39,909 bases of DNA from Herminiimonas sp. (GTDB taxonomy: Bacteria > Pseudomonadota > Gammaproteobacteria > Burkholderiales > Burkholderiaceae_D): NCBI GenBank assembly GCA_028292265.1, contig JAQGMR010000036.1:1-39909 (forward strand), in the 5' to 3' direction. The notes below the pieces were generated by a model. The model searched no databases. It was not told the DNA's origin and saw only the letters and a list, made by a program, of their open reading frames with translations. Position numbers and translations under genes: made by a program. Shown here piece after piece: positions 1 to 7,046 of this stretch. Each line of letters opens with the position of its first letter. The first letter of the stretch is position 1.

Positions 1-93
1 GAACTCTTCTACAATCGTCTGCGCCCGCACCAAACCCTGGATTACCAAACCCCAGTCGACGTCGAGGCACGGTACCAGAAAATGCTTAATTAA
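1..93 (+). CDS. IS3-family transposase, C-terminal fragment (partial)
   Basis: The window opens inside a reading frame that encodes about 30 residues before a TAA stop. It contains YNRLRPHQTLDYQTPV, the signature C-terminal end of IS3-family OrfB (DDE/rve-type) transposases, in which the NxxRPHxxL segment follows the catalytic core. The catalytic residues lie outside the window. The stop is followed immediately by the likely right terminal repeat of the element. Whether the element is intact to the left cannot be judged. Confidence 0.85.
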   Translation, partial: ELFYNRLRPHQTLDYQTPVDVEARYQKMLN

Positions 94-125
94 CCTGTCC
101 GTGAAAACCGGGGTACCTCAGACCA
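94..125. repeat. probable right terminal inverted repeat of the IS3-family element
   Basis: The 32 bases after the transposase stop read, on the opposite strand, TGGTCTGAGGTACCCCGG followed by TTTTCACGGACAGG. They begin TG and, on the plus strand, end CA, as IS3-family ends do. The matching left end lies outside the window, so the boundary is an inference. Just beyond it CCACGGTTTTT occurs twice (123-133 and 152-162), a short direct repeat that overlaps the IS end by three bases. Confidence 0.55.
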
Positions 126-233
126 CGGTTTTTTTGACCATCTGCGACAGTCCACGGTTTTTCAAACAATGGGGTATTGCAGCCTGTTCGCCAACGTGGT
201 CTTAACAACCGCGCGAACCCTGGGCAGTCCCGA

Positions 234-518
234 TCAGGGTTTCGGGGTCTCCATTGCCGGCTTGTTCGGGCTGCTACTGCCATCCGTTGTCGCATTGGTC
301 GTGCCCTTCAGGCAGCTTGTCATGAAGCTCCGCCGCTTGGCACCACGCAATTTCTGCTGGCGGGCGTCCCGTTCGCATTTTTTCATTGGGTTGTTGCTGG
401 CATCGAGCGCTGTACTGGAAGGCTGCTTTTTTGCGCCAGCGTCAGTGTCAGCCGCGTGAACTGGCAAGGCGATGCTGGCAAGCAGCACCAGTGAGGCGGA
501 TATAAGGGAAAGCCGCAT
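234..518 (-). CDS. psiF: PsiF-like small exported protein
   Basis: This 94-residue protein starts with a clear Sec signal peptide (MRLSLISASLVLLASIALPVHA, cleavage after AHA-like VHA at about residue 22). A Ser/Ala/Asp-rich stretch and one PsiF-type repeat follow, with two cysteines about 22 residues apart (KKCERDARQQKLRGAKRR then SFMTSCLKG), and the tail is low in complexity. E. coli PsiF, a phosphate-starvation-induced periplasmic protein of about 106 residues, has two such repeats, so this is a one-repeat version. The ATG at 518 was chosen because GGAG lies seven bases before it and it begins the signal peptide; the frame is open about 21 codons further upstream without support. Function of the family is not established. 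Twin palindromes at 569-615 are upstream and may control it. Confidence 0.75.
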   Translation of the reverse strand: MRLSLISASLVLLASIALPVHAADTDAGAKKQPSSTALDASNNPMKKCERDARQQKLRGAKRRSFMTSCLKGTTNATTDGSSSPNKPAMETPKP

Positions 519-567
519 GTTTGCTCCATGTTTTTGGTCAGCATACCGAGCGAGTGCAGTACGGTGC

Positions 568-616
568 TTGCGTCGACGCAAATCGGGGTGAGGATGGTGA
601 ATCTGCGTCGACGCAA
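568..616. promoter_or_regulatory. twin palindromic sites upstream of the psiF-like gene
   Basis: The perfect 12-bp palindrome TGCGTCGACGCA occurs twice, at 569-580 and 604-615. The first copy is extended by one base pair on each side to 14 bp. Centre-to-centre spacing is 35 bp, a little over three helical turns. Both lie 50-100 bp upstream of the psiF-like start and outside any convincing gene. This looks like a paired operator for a dimeric regulator; which regulator is unknown. Confidence 0.4.
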
Positions 617-655
617 AGGGGGGAGGAGTGTCAACCTGCCACAGGCGCGAAAATC

Positions 656-750
656 TTTAACTGGAAACGGCGACCGCTTTTCATTAATGACCCGAACGGA
701 CGACCGCTTCGGCGTCGTGCGAAGCGGTCATCGCCGGTCGAAGTCGTTAA
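656..750. repeat. nested inverted-repeat element abutting a stop codon
   Basis: The core is a perfect 10-bp stem, GACCGCTTCG at 702-711 and CGAAGCGGTC at 720-729, with an 8-base loop. Outside it, CGGCGACCGC (668-677) can pair imperfectly with GCGGTCATCGCCG (724-736), and TTAAC (657-661) pairs with GTTAA (746-750). The element touches the stop codon of the minus-strand gene at 747-980. It may act as a terminator for that gene, although no T-run follows, or it may be a REP-like palindromic unit. Confidence 0.45.
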
Positions 751-980
751 GGACCCCGGCGCGAGTCAAAGAAGGTCATTTCCCAACCAGCGCTCTCGCG
801 GTCAAACCGCAAAATGTAGATGCCGGTGTCATCGCCGATGAGCTTGACGTAACCGTGATCTTCAGCGGGCCACCGGTCCACAATCTCGTCCACGGCCACG
901 CGCCGCGATCCAATAGAAAAACTCACGGGGTCACTGCCCTCCGGATCTCCTTCGCGATACTCCACGTCCACATGGAACAC
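747..980 (-). CDS. small conserved-looking protein of unknown function
   Basis: A 77-residue, acidic, soluble protein with no signal peptide or membrane segment. The start is a GTG at 980 preceded by GGAGGA with seven bases of spacing, one of the best ribosome-binding sites in this part of the window. The C-terminal half (YVKLIGDDTGIYILRFD, then WEMTFFD) has the alternating hydrophobic pattern of a small beta-rich domain. I recognise this style from short uncharacterised proteobacterial proteins but cannot assign a family. It ends directly at the nested hairpin at 656-750. The minus-strand frame that overlaps its start (923-1183) looks like a shadow. Confidence 0.7.
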   Translation of the reverse strand: MFHVDVEYREGDPEGSDPVSFSIGSRRVAVDEIVDRWPAEDHGYVKLIGDDTGIYILRFDRESAGWEMTFFDSRRGP

Positions 981-1070
981 GGACCCGTCCTCCGGACTGA
1001 GAACCCATTTTTCTTGTTTTCAACCCCAAGCAGCGGCCTGGCGTGCCCTTTTGAACTCGACCAGCTAAGG

Positions 1071-1244
1071 CTAGTGGTGACGTTCCTGCTTCTTCCCACC
1101 ACCCGCACCCTGATCGGTGCCCGCCTTTTTATGGCTCTTGGCGTCGCCGCTCGATGTATTGCTTCTTCCTGACTGTCCATCAACGGATTTCGCGTCGGCT
1201 TCGGTTGCTGGCTGCTTTTGCGCCGGCGTTTTTTGCGTGGTCAT
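1071..1244 (-). CDS. small Lys/Gln-rich hydrophilic protein (57 aa)
   Basis: This short minus-strand gene begins MTTQKTPAQKQPATEADAKS and ends KKQERHH. It is rich in Lys, Gln, Gly, Ser and Ala, lacks hydrophobic segments and is predicted by eye to be fully disordered. The ATG at 1244 is preceded by GGAAG at suitable spacing. Its composition resembles small stress-associated hydrophilic proteins, but no family is recognised. It lies downstream of the MFS gene in the same direction, about 108 bases after that gene's stop, and could be read through from it. Confidence 0.55.
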   Translation of the reverse strand: MTTQKTPAQKQPATEADAKSVDGQSGRSNTSSGDAKSHKKAGTDQGAGGGKKQERHH

Positions 1245-1352
1245 GGCACTTCCTTCGTAAACAGGTGGTTTCGGGAACGACTACGCGCGGTAGACACCGC
1301 GTCGCGCAAAATAATTCCGAACCGCTTTTTACGCTTGGATTCGATCTGGACG

Positions 1353-2591
1353 TTACTGGTCCAGCATCACCGTCTTGCGAGCAATAGCGGCAATTGCCGC
1401 GCTGAACAAGGCGATAAAAGCTACCGCGCCCTGAATGCCGAAGTTGTGCGCGATTGAACCGACCAATGGCGGCCCCATGAGGGAGCCGGTGTAGCTCATG
1501 GTCGCTACACCGGCCAGGGCTGCGGGCCCGTGCCTGCCGGCAGCGCTGAAGACGTACGGGAAAACAACCGACAGACCGAGTCCGGCAACACCGAAGCCCG
1601 CGATCGATGCTGTGGACGTTGGCGCGAACGCAGCCAGCAGCAGGCCGGCTGCCGACAGTACGGCACCGAGCGTTACCAGCGGCCGCGCGCCAAATCGCAT
1701 CTTCAGCCTGTCCCCACCCAAACGGGCGATCAGCATCATCCCGGAAAATGCCGCCAGCGCAAGCGGTGCAACGCCGTCGCCGACGTTAAAGTGATCCTTC
1801 AGAAAAACGCCGCTCCAGTCAGCGATTCCACCCTCCGATAGCGCGCCGAAAAATCCCAGGGCGCCGAGCCACGCGACCGGACCGCGGGGGATGGAGAGGC
1901 CCTTTTTAGCGTCAACATCGTCGCGGCCGCCGTCTTCCAGCAAGCTGTGTCCAAGCCATAGTAGAAATGCAAGCGCGACCGCTACGCCGATCAAGTGCGT
2001 GGCGGCCGAGACGCCGGCGCCTGCCATCACGCTACCCAGCGCTGCACCGGCAAGAGCGCCGGCACCCCAGCATCCATGCAGCTTCGACAACGAGGCTTTG
2101 CCAGTTGCCTTTTCAACCTGTGTCGCCACTGAATTGACGCCGACATCGAAACAGCTTGCCGTGACGCCGAAGATCAGGACTGCGCCCATCAGAGCCGGAA
2201 CGGTCGGTGCAATCCCGATACAAGCCAAGGCGGCCAGCAGTGGCATGCCCGCCAGGAGAATCGTTCTCGTGCCGCCAAGAGTGCGCATCATCCACGACGA
2301 CAGCGGGAAGGAAATCACCGCGCCAAGCCCGCCGCAAAGAAGCACGAACGACAACACCGAGGGCGAAATGCCGAGGCTGTCGCGCACTGCGGGAATCCGT
2401 CCGGCCCAGGTGCCCATGACCATGCCGAAAGTCACGAACAAAAGCGGAAGGGCCAATGGCCGCAGGCCACGCAGCGCGAGCCGACCGGCTCGATTGGAAA
2501 AAGAATCAGCGGAGGGAGAAAGTGAAATAGGTGCAAGCATGCAGAGCGGATTAAACCTTGCCGTTGGGAACAGGCTCTCTGATGCGTTCAC
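1353..2591 (-). CDS. MFS transporter, YbjJ-like
   Basis: A protein of up to 412 residues with about 12 hydrophobic segments, hence an inner-membrane major facilitator. After a hydrophilic N-terminus the first helix carries LLFVTFGMVMGTWAGRIPAV, followed by the arginine-containing loop typical of the YbjJ/fucose-permease-like branch. The substrate is unknown. The reported start is a GTG at 2591 with a weak upstream site; an ATG at 2540 (MLAPISLSPS) is a reasonable alternative and would remove 17 residues. The gene is divergent from the AraC-type regulator at 2842, with a 250-bp promoter region between them, so regulation by that protein is plausible but not shown. Confidence 0.85.
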   Translation of the reverse strand: MNASESLFPTARFNPLCMLAPISLSPSADSFSNRAGRLALRGLRPLALPLLFVTFGMVMGTWAGRIPAVRDSLGISPSVLSFVLLCGGLGAVISFPLSSWMMRTLGGTRTILLAGMPLLAALACIGIAPTVPALMGAVLIFGVTASCFDVGVNSVATQVEKATGKASLSKLHGCWGAGALAGAALGSVMAGAGVSAATHLIGVAVALAFLLWLGHSLLEDGGRDDVDAKKGLSIPRGPVAWLGALGFFGALSEGGIADWSGVFLKDHFNVGDGVAPLALAAFSGMMLIARLGGDRLKMRFGARPLVTLGAVLSAAGLLLAAFAPTSTASIAGFGVAGLGLSVVFPYVFSAAGRHGPAALAGVATMSYTGSLMGPPLVGSIAHNFGIQGAVAFIALFSAAIAAIARKTVMLDQ

Positions 2592-2667
2592 ACTGGAAAT
2601 AGTTTCCCGCCGGAAGAACTAATTCGTAAGCAAATCTGTGCAGGCCAGCGTCGGAAATTGTTGAAAG

Positions 2668-2696
2668 TTGAGCAAATAATTTCTTCAGTGTATAAA
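2668..2696 (+). promoter_or_regulatory. sigma70-type promoter candidate for the AraC-type regulator
   Basis: TTGAGC (2668-2673) and TATAAA (2691-2696) are separated by exactly 17 bases in an AT-rich stretch. The predicted transcript would have a leader of about 140 bases before the regulator ATG at 2842. Confidence 0.5.
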
Positions 2697-2841
2697 TGCC
2701 ATCAGATCCATGCGCCGTTGGGCACTTATTTGCAGGTCGGAAAGCCGTAATACACAAGTCGAAAAATAACAGAGTGACTCCGCTGGAGCAGGCCATGCAA
2801 AACAATGGCGCTCCACGAGACCGGAGATTTGGGGAGAGGCT

Positions 2842-3861
2842 ATGGACGCTGCTGTTCGCTCGGTTTCTTCTGCCTGGGTCAAGGGGATTGTCGAACTGTT
2901 CCAGAACTTCCCACTGGACGTTCCGGCACTGTTCCTTGAGGCGGGTCTTCAATTCGAAAGCTTGAACGATCACGACGCCCGCTTCCCGCCGGAACGAATC
3001 AGCGCGCTATGGGATCTCGCGATTGCGGGCACGAATCGTCCCGATATCGGCCTGGCCATGCCAGACGTAGTTCATCCCGCCAGTCTGGATTCCGTAGCCT
3101 ACGTCATGCTGACCTGCCCGCATTTGCTGAGGGGCCTGGAGCGCTTCTTGCGTTACCTGCGCATCGTGAGCGACGCCGCCGATATTGCATTGCATGAGGA
3201 AGAAGGCGGCTATGCCTTGACGATTGCGCTGGAAGGCGGCGGCCGGGACGTGCCGCGAGCCCGAATTGAATTCGTGGTCGTGACAATCCTCAATATCTGC
3301 CGCTGGCTCAGCGGCCGCGACATGCGTCCTCTGGCTGTTGATTTTCCCTATTCTCCGCCGGCCGACTTGGGTCCTTATCACCGCGCCTTTCATTGCCCTT
3401 TGCAGTTTGATGCACCGATTCACAAGCTGCATTTTTCGACGGCGGACCTGATGGCGCCGCTGCCGATGGCGAATCCTGAATTGGCCGCGATGTACGATCG
3501 CATGGCGTGGGACCACTTGAAACGGATCGGCGGCGGCAAGGCGAGCAACCGGATCAGGGAATTGGTGATTCGGCGACTGCCGGATGGCGATCCGCTGCGC
3601 GCCGACATAGCAAGGGAAATGTGCCTGGGTGAGCGGACCTTGCAACGGCGGCTGCAAGAAGAAGGCACATCCTTCCATGAACTGGTCGACGACATCCGGC
3701 GTGAGCTTGCGCAAAACTACCTGACCCAAAGCGACGCTGCGATCTCCCAGATTACGTACTTGCTTGGCTTCGGCGACCAGAGCGCATTTTTCCGTGCGTG
3801 CAAGCGATGGTTCGACAAGGCGCCTGGTGACTATCGCAAGTGCGCAAGGAACTCCCGCTGA
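2842..3861 (+). CDS. AraC-family transcriptional regulator (N-terminal ligand domain type PF12625)
   Basis: A 339-residue regulator. Residues about 15-200 form the all-helical N-terminal ligand or sensor domain seen in the OruR/ArgR-like branch of the AraC family (pattern LFQNFPLDVPALFLEAGL, then PDIGLAM). The C-terminal 100 residues are a two-helix-turn-helix AraC domain: DIAREMCLGERTLQRRLQEE is the first HTH and ISQITYLLGFGDQSAFFRA, then FKRW-like CKRWFDKAPGDYR, is the second HTH and signature. GGGGAGAGGCT precedes the ATG closely. The neighbour divergent from it is an MFS transporter, the usual kind of target for such a regulator. The effector is unknown. Confidence 0.9.
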   Translation: MDAAVRSVSSAWVKGIVELFQNFPLDVPALFLEAGLQFESLNDHDARFPPERISALWDLAIAGTNRPDIGLAMPDVVHPASLDSVAYVMLTCPHLLRGLERFLRYLRIVSDAADIALHEEEGGYALTIALEGGGRDVPRARIEFVVVTILNICRWLSGRDMRPLAVDFPYSPPADLGPYHRAFHCPLQFDAPIHKLHFSTADLMAPLPMANPELAAMYDRMAWDHLKRIGGGKASNRIRELVIRRLPDGDPLRADIAREMCLGERTLQRRLQEEGTSFHELVDDIRRELAQNYLTQSDAAISQITYLLGFGDQSAFFRACKRWFDKAPGDYRKCARNSR

Positions 3862-3958
3862 CTTGCCCGCAGTGACCCATGGCGCGCCGAAGGGATATCA
3901 GCAGTTCCGCGTTGACCACCAGGCGTTGATTCATGATTGCCGAAGGCACGCCAACATG

Positions 3959-3993
3959 AAAAAAGCGCCTTGCCGATCGTGTCAGCAAGGCGC
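3959..3993 (-). terminator. rho-independent terminator of the carboxylesterase gene
   Basis: GCGCCTTGC (3965-3973) and GCAAGGCGC (3985-3993) form a perfect 9-bp stem with an 11-base loop. On the minus strand the stem is followed by six T residues. It lies about 20 bases after the esterase stop. A less T-rich tail on the plus strand may let it also stop the converging AraC-type gene. Confidence 0.85.
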
Positions 3994-4012
3994 AATTTCA
4001 AGCCGCGTTAGG

Positions 4013-5719
4013 TCACTGGACCGATATCTGTTTGGTGGTCTGAGTGGCGTCAAAAATCAGCTTTGCCGGCCATGGCTTCCATGTCACCCCAAGCGTTCCG
4101 TTGTTCGGGTCGCCATTCTTGGCGAACGCCGCGATGCTGCTTGCCATCGCGTCCGACAGATCCAGGCGGCCCGGCTCGTTCGCCTTGCTGTTGGCGATAT
4201 TGGAGAACAATGAGGGGCCGAAATTCTGGAAGATGAACGGCAAATCAAAGGCATGTGAGGCACCATGCACGACATTCCATGGAGCCGGTTCCTGGGCCCA
4301 GTTGAACTGGTAGAACCAGATGTTGGATTGCTGCGTCTTCAGCGTGTTCAACACATTGTCGCGGCTGGGATAGAAGAAGTTCGTGCCAAAGAATGCGGCC
4401 GTCGCGTTGTAGCCAGTAACGGCGGTTTCCGGCGGAAGATAAGACGCGTCCACCAGGCTGGCAATCGTGACGGCTGGGGCCGCATTCGGATTGTAGTTTT
4501 GCATGAGCGAGAAGCGGGCGGCATCAGTAATGATGAATCCCGCTGGCCTCGCCAGCAGTGTAAAGAGGGACTGGAACAGTTTGCCCTCTTCCGCGGTGTT
4601 GCCTGCAAGGATAGGTACCTTCCGGTAGTTTCCGGCCGCGATGGCGGCGATTGGATCGACTGGAAGCACTGTCCCGTCAGGAATAGGACCGGATGCGTTC
4701 GGCCCTTTGGTCACGATGCTCGTAAGGATGGTCTTGGCATCTCTGGAGCGCATATAGTCCGCGATTTGCGCGTTGGTCTGGGTCGCCGCGAAAGTCTGTG
4801 CGGCAGCGGCATCGGCCGCCTTGCCGTCGCCCACCAGCAGGTTGTTCAACAGAATAGTGCCCTGCGCCGCGTAATTTACTGCAGGATTTAGCGTTGGCAG
4901 TACGCCAGCAGGCAGGTTGCTCGCCAACGATATGCCGCCACTGAGGGGCACCGCGCGGTGGAACAAGCCGGTCGTCAAAGGTGAAGCCACTAAAGCCCAT
5001 ACATTGATGGCGCCGGCGGATTGGCCCATGAGCGTAACGTTGTTGCTGTTGCCGCCGAATCCGGAAATGTTGTTCTGGACGAAGCGAAGCGCCTGGATGT
5101 TGTCCAGTAGCGCGAAATTTCCCGAGTCGTCATTCGCGTTCGCACCAGTCTTTAGCTGCGCAAGGTTAAAGAATCCAAGTACGCCAACGCGGTAGTTCGC
5201 AGTGACGACAATCGCATTGGCCTTCTTCGCAAGGTTGGCGCCGTCGTACACCGGATCCGCCGTGTAGCCGGAGATATTGCTGCCGCCGTAGAGGAACACG
5301 ATGACCGGCAGGTTCGTTTCTGCCGTGGCGGGCCGCCAGACGTTAAGAGTCAGGCAGTCCTCGCTGCCAACCGGCGTATTCAAGGTCGTGCCGATCGTGG
5401 CGTCGTAGGTGTTGTTCGCGCCGGGGCCATAGACTCGGCCGTTCTGAATGCAGGCACTTCCGAATTGTTGGGTTTGGAGCGTCTGGGTCCAGGCGGCCGG
5501 TTCAACCGGCGCTTTCCAGCGCAATGTGCCGACCGGCGGTTTTGCGAAGGGAATGCCTTTCCAGAATAAGGTCCCCGACAATTTGGTGTCATCCACGCCC
5601 TGCACCGCACCATAACTGGTCAAGCGCAGTGTCGGCGTCGGTGAATCTCCGCCGCAACCCGCTATAACGCTGCAAGCAAGGATGAGCGCGCCTGCTCCGG
5701 CTTTTCGATGGCTAACCAT
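4013..5719 (-). CDS. type-B carboxylesterase, lipoprotein
   Basis: A 568-residue alpha/beta-hydrolase of the carboxylesterase/para-nitrobenzyl esterase family, which hydrolyses carboxylic esters. The lipoprotein signal ends in VIAGC with the lipidated Cys at about residue 22, so it should be membrane-anchored outside the cytoplasm. Visible family marks are DCLTLNVWRP, the oxyanion loop YGGS (about 144-147), the nucleophile elbow GQSAG with Ser about 234, the acidic residue region NTAEEGKLF, and the C-terminal catalytic His in HGASHAFDLPF. The start at 5719 has AGGAGA seven bases upstream; an upstream in-frame Met 12 codons earlier lacks support. It is monocistronic, with a strong terminator behind it. 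The natural substrate cannot be told. Confidence 0.9.
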   Translation of the reverse strand: MVSHRKAGAGALILACSVIAGCGGDSPTPTLRLTSYGAVQGVDDTKLSGTLFWKGIPFAKPPVGTLRWKAPVEPAAWTQTLQTQQFGSACIQNGRVYGPGANNTYDATIGTTLNTPVGSEDCLTLNVWRPATAETNLPVIVFLYGGSNISGYTADPVYDGANLAKKANAIVVTANYRVGVLGFFNLAQLKTGANANDDSGNFALLDNIQALRFVQNNISGFGGNSNNVTLMGQSAGAINVWALVASPLTTGLFHRAVPLSGGISLASNLPAGVLPTLNPAVNYAAQGTILLNNLLVGDGKAADAAAAQTFAATQTNAQIADYMRSRDAKTILTSIVTKGPNASGPIPDGTVLPVDPIAAIAAGNYRKVPILAGNTAEEGKLFQSLFTLLARPAGFIITDAARFSLMQNYNPNAAPAVTIASLVDASYLPPETAVTGYNATAAFFGTNFFYPSRDNVLNTLKTQQSNIWFYQFNWAQEPAPWNVVHGASHAFDLPFIFQNFGPSLFSNIANSKANEPGRLDLSDAMASSIAAFAKNGDPNNGTLGVTWKPWPAKLIFDATQTTKQISVQ

Positions 5720-6135
5720 ATTGTCGTCTCCTGTGGTCCGTCGTTTTGTGCACACGGCACCGCTACCAGCGGTTTGGGCCGAGGCTTTTTACTCTTCGAA
5801 GACTGTATGCACAGCAACCTCGTGCGTCACTTGCTTAGGCGGCCAAAGTACTGGCCTCGCGAGACAAAATGCATTTGCGCGGGATTGCATACCGAGCGGT
5901 TGAAAGGCGGGATCTCCATTCGTGATGCCGTCGAAAGACCTTCGCGTCCAATGGGAAAGGTGTGGAAGATGTGACGTGGCGCCAACCACTTTCTGCGGTC
6001 GACATGCGAGTGCCCCGGATCCTCGAATGAAGACCGTGTGTGCTACCGAACGGATAGGAAGTTTGCAACGGCTCATTCTGCCACTACGGCACAGCCGCAC
6101 AGTAATCTCCCCCATCAAGCTTAAGGAATCAAATC
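5720..6135. other. intergenic region between divergent esterase and CsbD-like genes
   Basis: No convincing gene is seen in about 415 bases; open frames here have poor protein character. A short inverted repeat ACCGCT-ACC-AGCGGT (5759-5773) lies 40 bases before the esterase start and could be an operator or leader hairpin. Both divergent promoters should lie here, but no clear -35/-10 pair was found. Confidence 0.5.
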
Positions 6136-6321
6136 ATGAACAAAGACCAAATCAAAGGCGTAGCCAAAGACATCGGTGGAAAAGCACAGGAGACCGCCGG
6201 TCAATTGTTGGGTAATGAAAAGCAGCAGGCCAAAGGACTCGCCAAGCAGGCAGAAGGAAAAACCGAGAAGTCTTTCGGCGATGCGAAAGAGGCGGTCAAG
6301 TCGGCAATCGACAAGATCTAA
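6136..6321 (+). CDS. CsbD-family stress protein
   Basis: A 61-residue hydrophilic protein with the classic CsbD layout: N-terminal MNKDQIKGVAKDIGGKAQE, a central Gly-containing turn, then KGLAKQAEGKTEKSFGDAKE, and a short amphipathic C-terminus. The family is small, Lys/Ala/Glu-rich and helical, and is often induced by general stress; its biochemical role is not known. AAGGA precedes the ATG. A hairpin follows the stop at 6332, so it is probably transcribed alone. Confidence 0.92.
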   Translation: MNKDQIKGVAKDIGGKAQETAGQLLGNEKQQAKGLAKQAEGKTEKSFGDAKEAVKSAIDKI

Positions 6322-6331
6322 CCAAGCACAT

Positions 6332-6360
6332 GAGGGGCCTGTAATGCGCAGGCTCTTCTT
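6332..6360 (+). terminator. terminator-like hairpin after the CsbD-like gene
   Basis: GAGGGGCCTG (6332-6341) pairs with CAGGCTCTTC (6349-6358) over ten positions, two of them G-U in RNA, around a 7-base loop. A short T-containing tail follows. It lies 10 bases after the csbD-like stop. Confidence 0.55.
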
Positions 6361-6620
6361 CCTGTGCTTCAGCAGCGGATTTGAATGCAGTGTGCGCATT
6401 CAAGGAACCGCTGCAGCGTTCCAAATCTGCTCTACCGGCATACATCTCGTAACCACTATTACCCATCGCATGTCGGTAAAAACGATTCGATCGGGTTTAA
6501 TAAAGACAGGTAAAAGCGTCATGGCCGAAGCCGGCAAACCTGGAAGGCAAACCCAGCACGTCGCATCTGTGCTGAAGTGAAATTGCACTATCTATCGCAC
6601 TTAATCATCAAGGAGCAAAA
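6361..6620. other. intergenic region upstream of the small lipoprotein gene
   Basis: No protein-like frame is convincing in this stretch. It should hold the promoter of the lipoprotein gene, but I do not see a clear -35/-10 pair. Confidence 0.4.
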
Positions 6621-6839
6621 ATGAAGAAACTACTATTGGTACTGGCTGCTGCAGGCACTATTACTTCGATCGGAGGCTGTGTGGCAGTACCGGCCGACGT
6701 CGGTGTTTCCGTGAGCGGAAATACACGAGGAGAGTACGCGTATCCGCAGGGTCAGCGACGTGAACGTGACCGTGATCGTGATGGCGACGGCGTACCGAAT
6801 CGCATGGACCGTCGTCCTGACAATCCTAATCGGTACTAG
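6621..6839 (+). CDS. small Asp/Arg-rich lipoprotein
   Basis: A 72-residue protein with a lipoprotein signal (MKKLLLVLAAAGTITSIGGC, lipobox IGGC, Cys at about 20), so it should be anchored to a membrane in the envelope. The mature part has a short Val/Gly stretch followed by DRDRDGDGVPNRMDRRPDNP, which resembles a single thrombospondin type-3 calcium-binding loop (DxDxDGxxD-like). Similar short lipoproteins are common in Burkholderiales, without known function. AAGGAG lies six bases before the ATG. Calcium binding is an inference from the motif only. Confidence 0.8.
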   Translation: MKKLLLVLAAAGTITSIGGCVAVPADVGVSVSGNTRGEYAYPQGQRRERDRDRDGDGVPNRMDRRPDNPNRY

Positions 6840-6843
6840 TGCC

Positions 6844-6864
6844 AGCTACTAGCTACTAGCTACT
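6844..6864. repeat. three tandem copies of AGCTACT
   Basis: The heptamer AGCTACT is repeated three times directly after the lipoprotein stop codon, producing several extra CTA/TAG triplets and a self-complementary AGCT core. It could be a replication-slippage tract or part of a weak hairpin. Confidence 0.6.
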
Positions 6865-6927
6865 GGCTAGTCGCCGCTGGCTGCGCTGAAGCAGGAGAGT
6901 CTTTCTGTCAGGTCGCAGGTCAGGACA

Positions 6928-6963
6928 ACACCCCCTGATGGTCTTGATGCGGTCGGGGGGTGT
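6928..6963 (+). terminator. GC-rich hairpin downstream of the lipoprotein gene
   Basis: ACACCCCC (6928-6935) pairs perfectly with GGGGGTGT (6956-6963). No strong T-run follows, so termination strength on the plus strand is uncertain. Confidence 0.45.
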
Positions 6964-6973
6964 CTGTAAAACT

Positions 6974-7008
6974 GCCAAGCCGTCAACGCATCAGGTTAAC
7001 GGCTTGGC
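6974..7008 (-). terminator. terminator-like hairpin at the end of the TRAP transporter operon
   Basis: GCCAAGCCGT (6974-6983) and ACGGCTTGGC (6999-7008) form a perfect 10-bp stem. On the minus strand AGTTTTA follows. It lies about 40 bases after the stop of the TRAP permease gene. Confidence 0.6.
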
Positions 7009-7046
7009 GTCAGCACTTCTTGATTTATCTGCCGAATCAAATCGTC

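Noticed and set aside
923..1183. 86-codon minus-strand frame overlapping the two small genes at 747-980 and 1071-1244
   Set aside because: It has no ribosome-binding site and Arg-rich random-like sequence, whereas both overlapped genes have good sites and sensible composition.
5759..5773. ACCGCT-ACC-AGCGGT as a defined operator
   Set aside because: Arms are only six bases and no regulator gene is adjacent; noted only inside the intergenic entry.
5789..6118. 109-codon minus-strand frame upstream of the esterase
   Set aside because: Cys/Arg-rich without domain character or start signal; the region is better read as a divergent promoter area.
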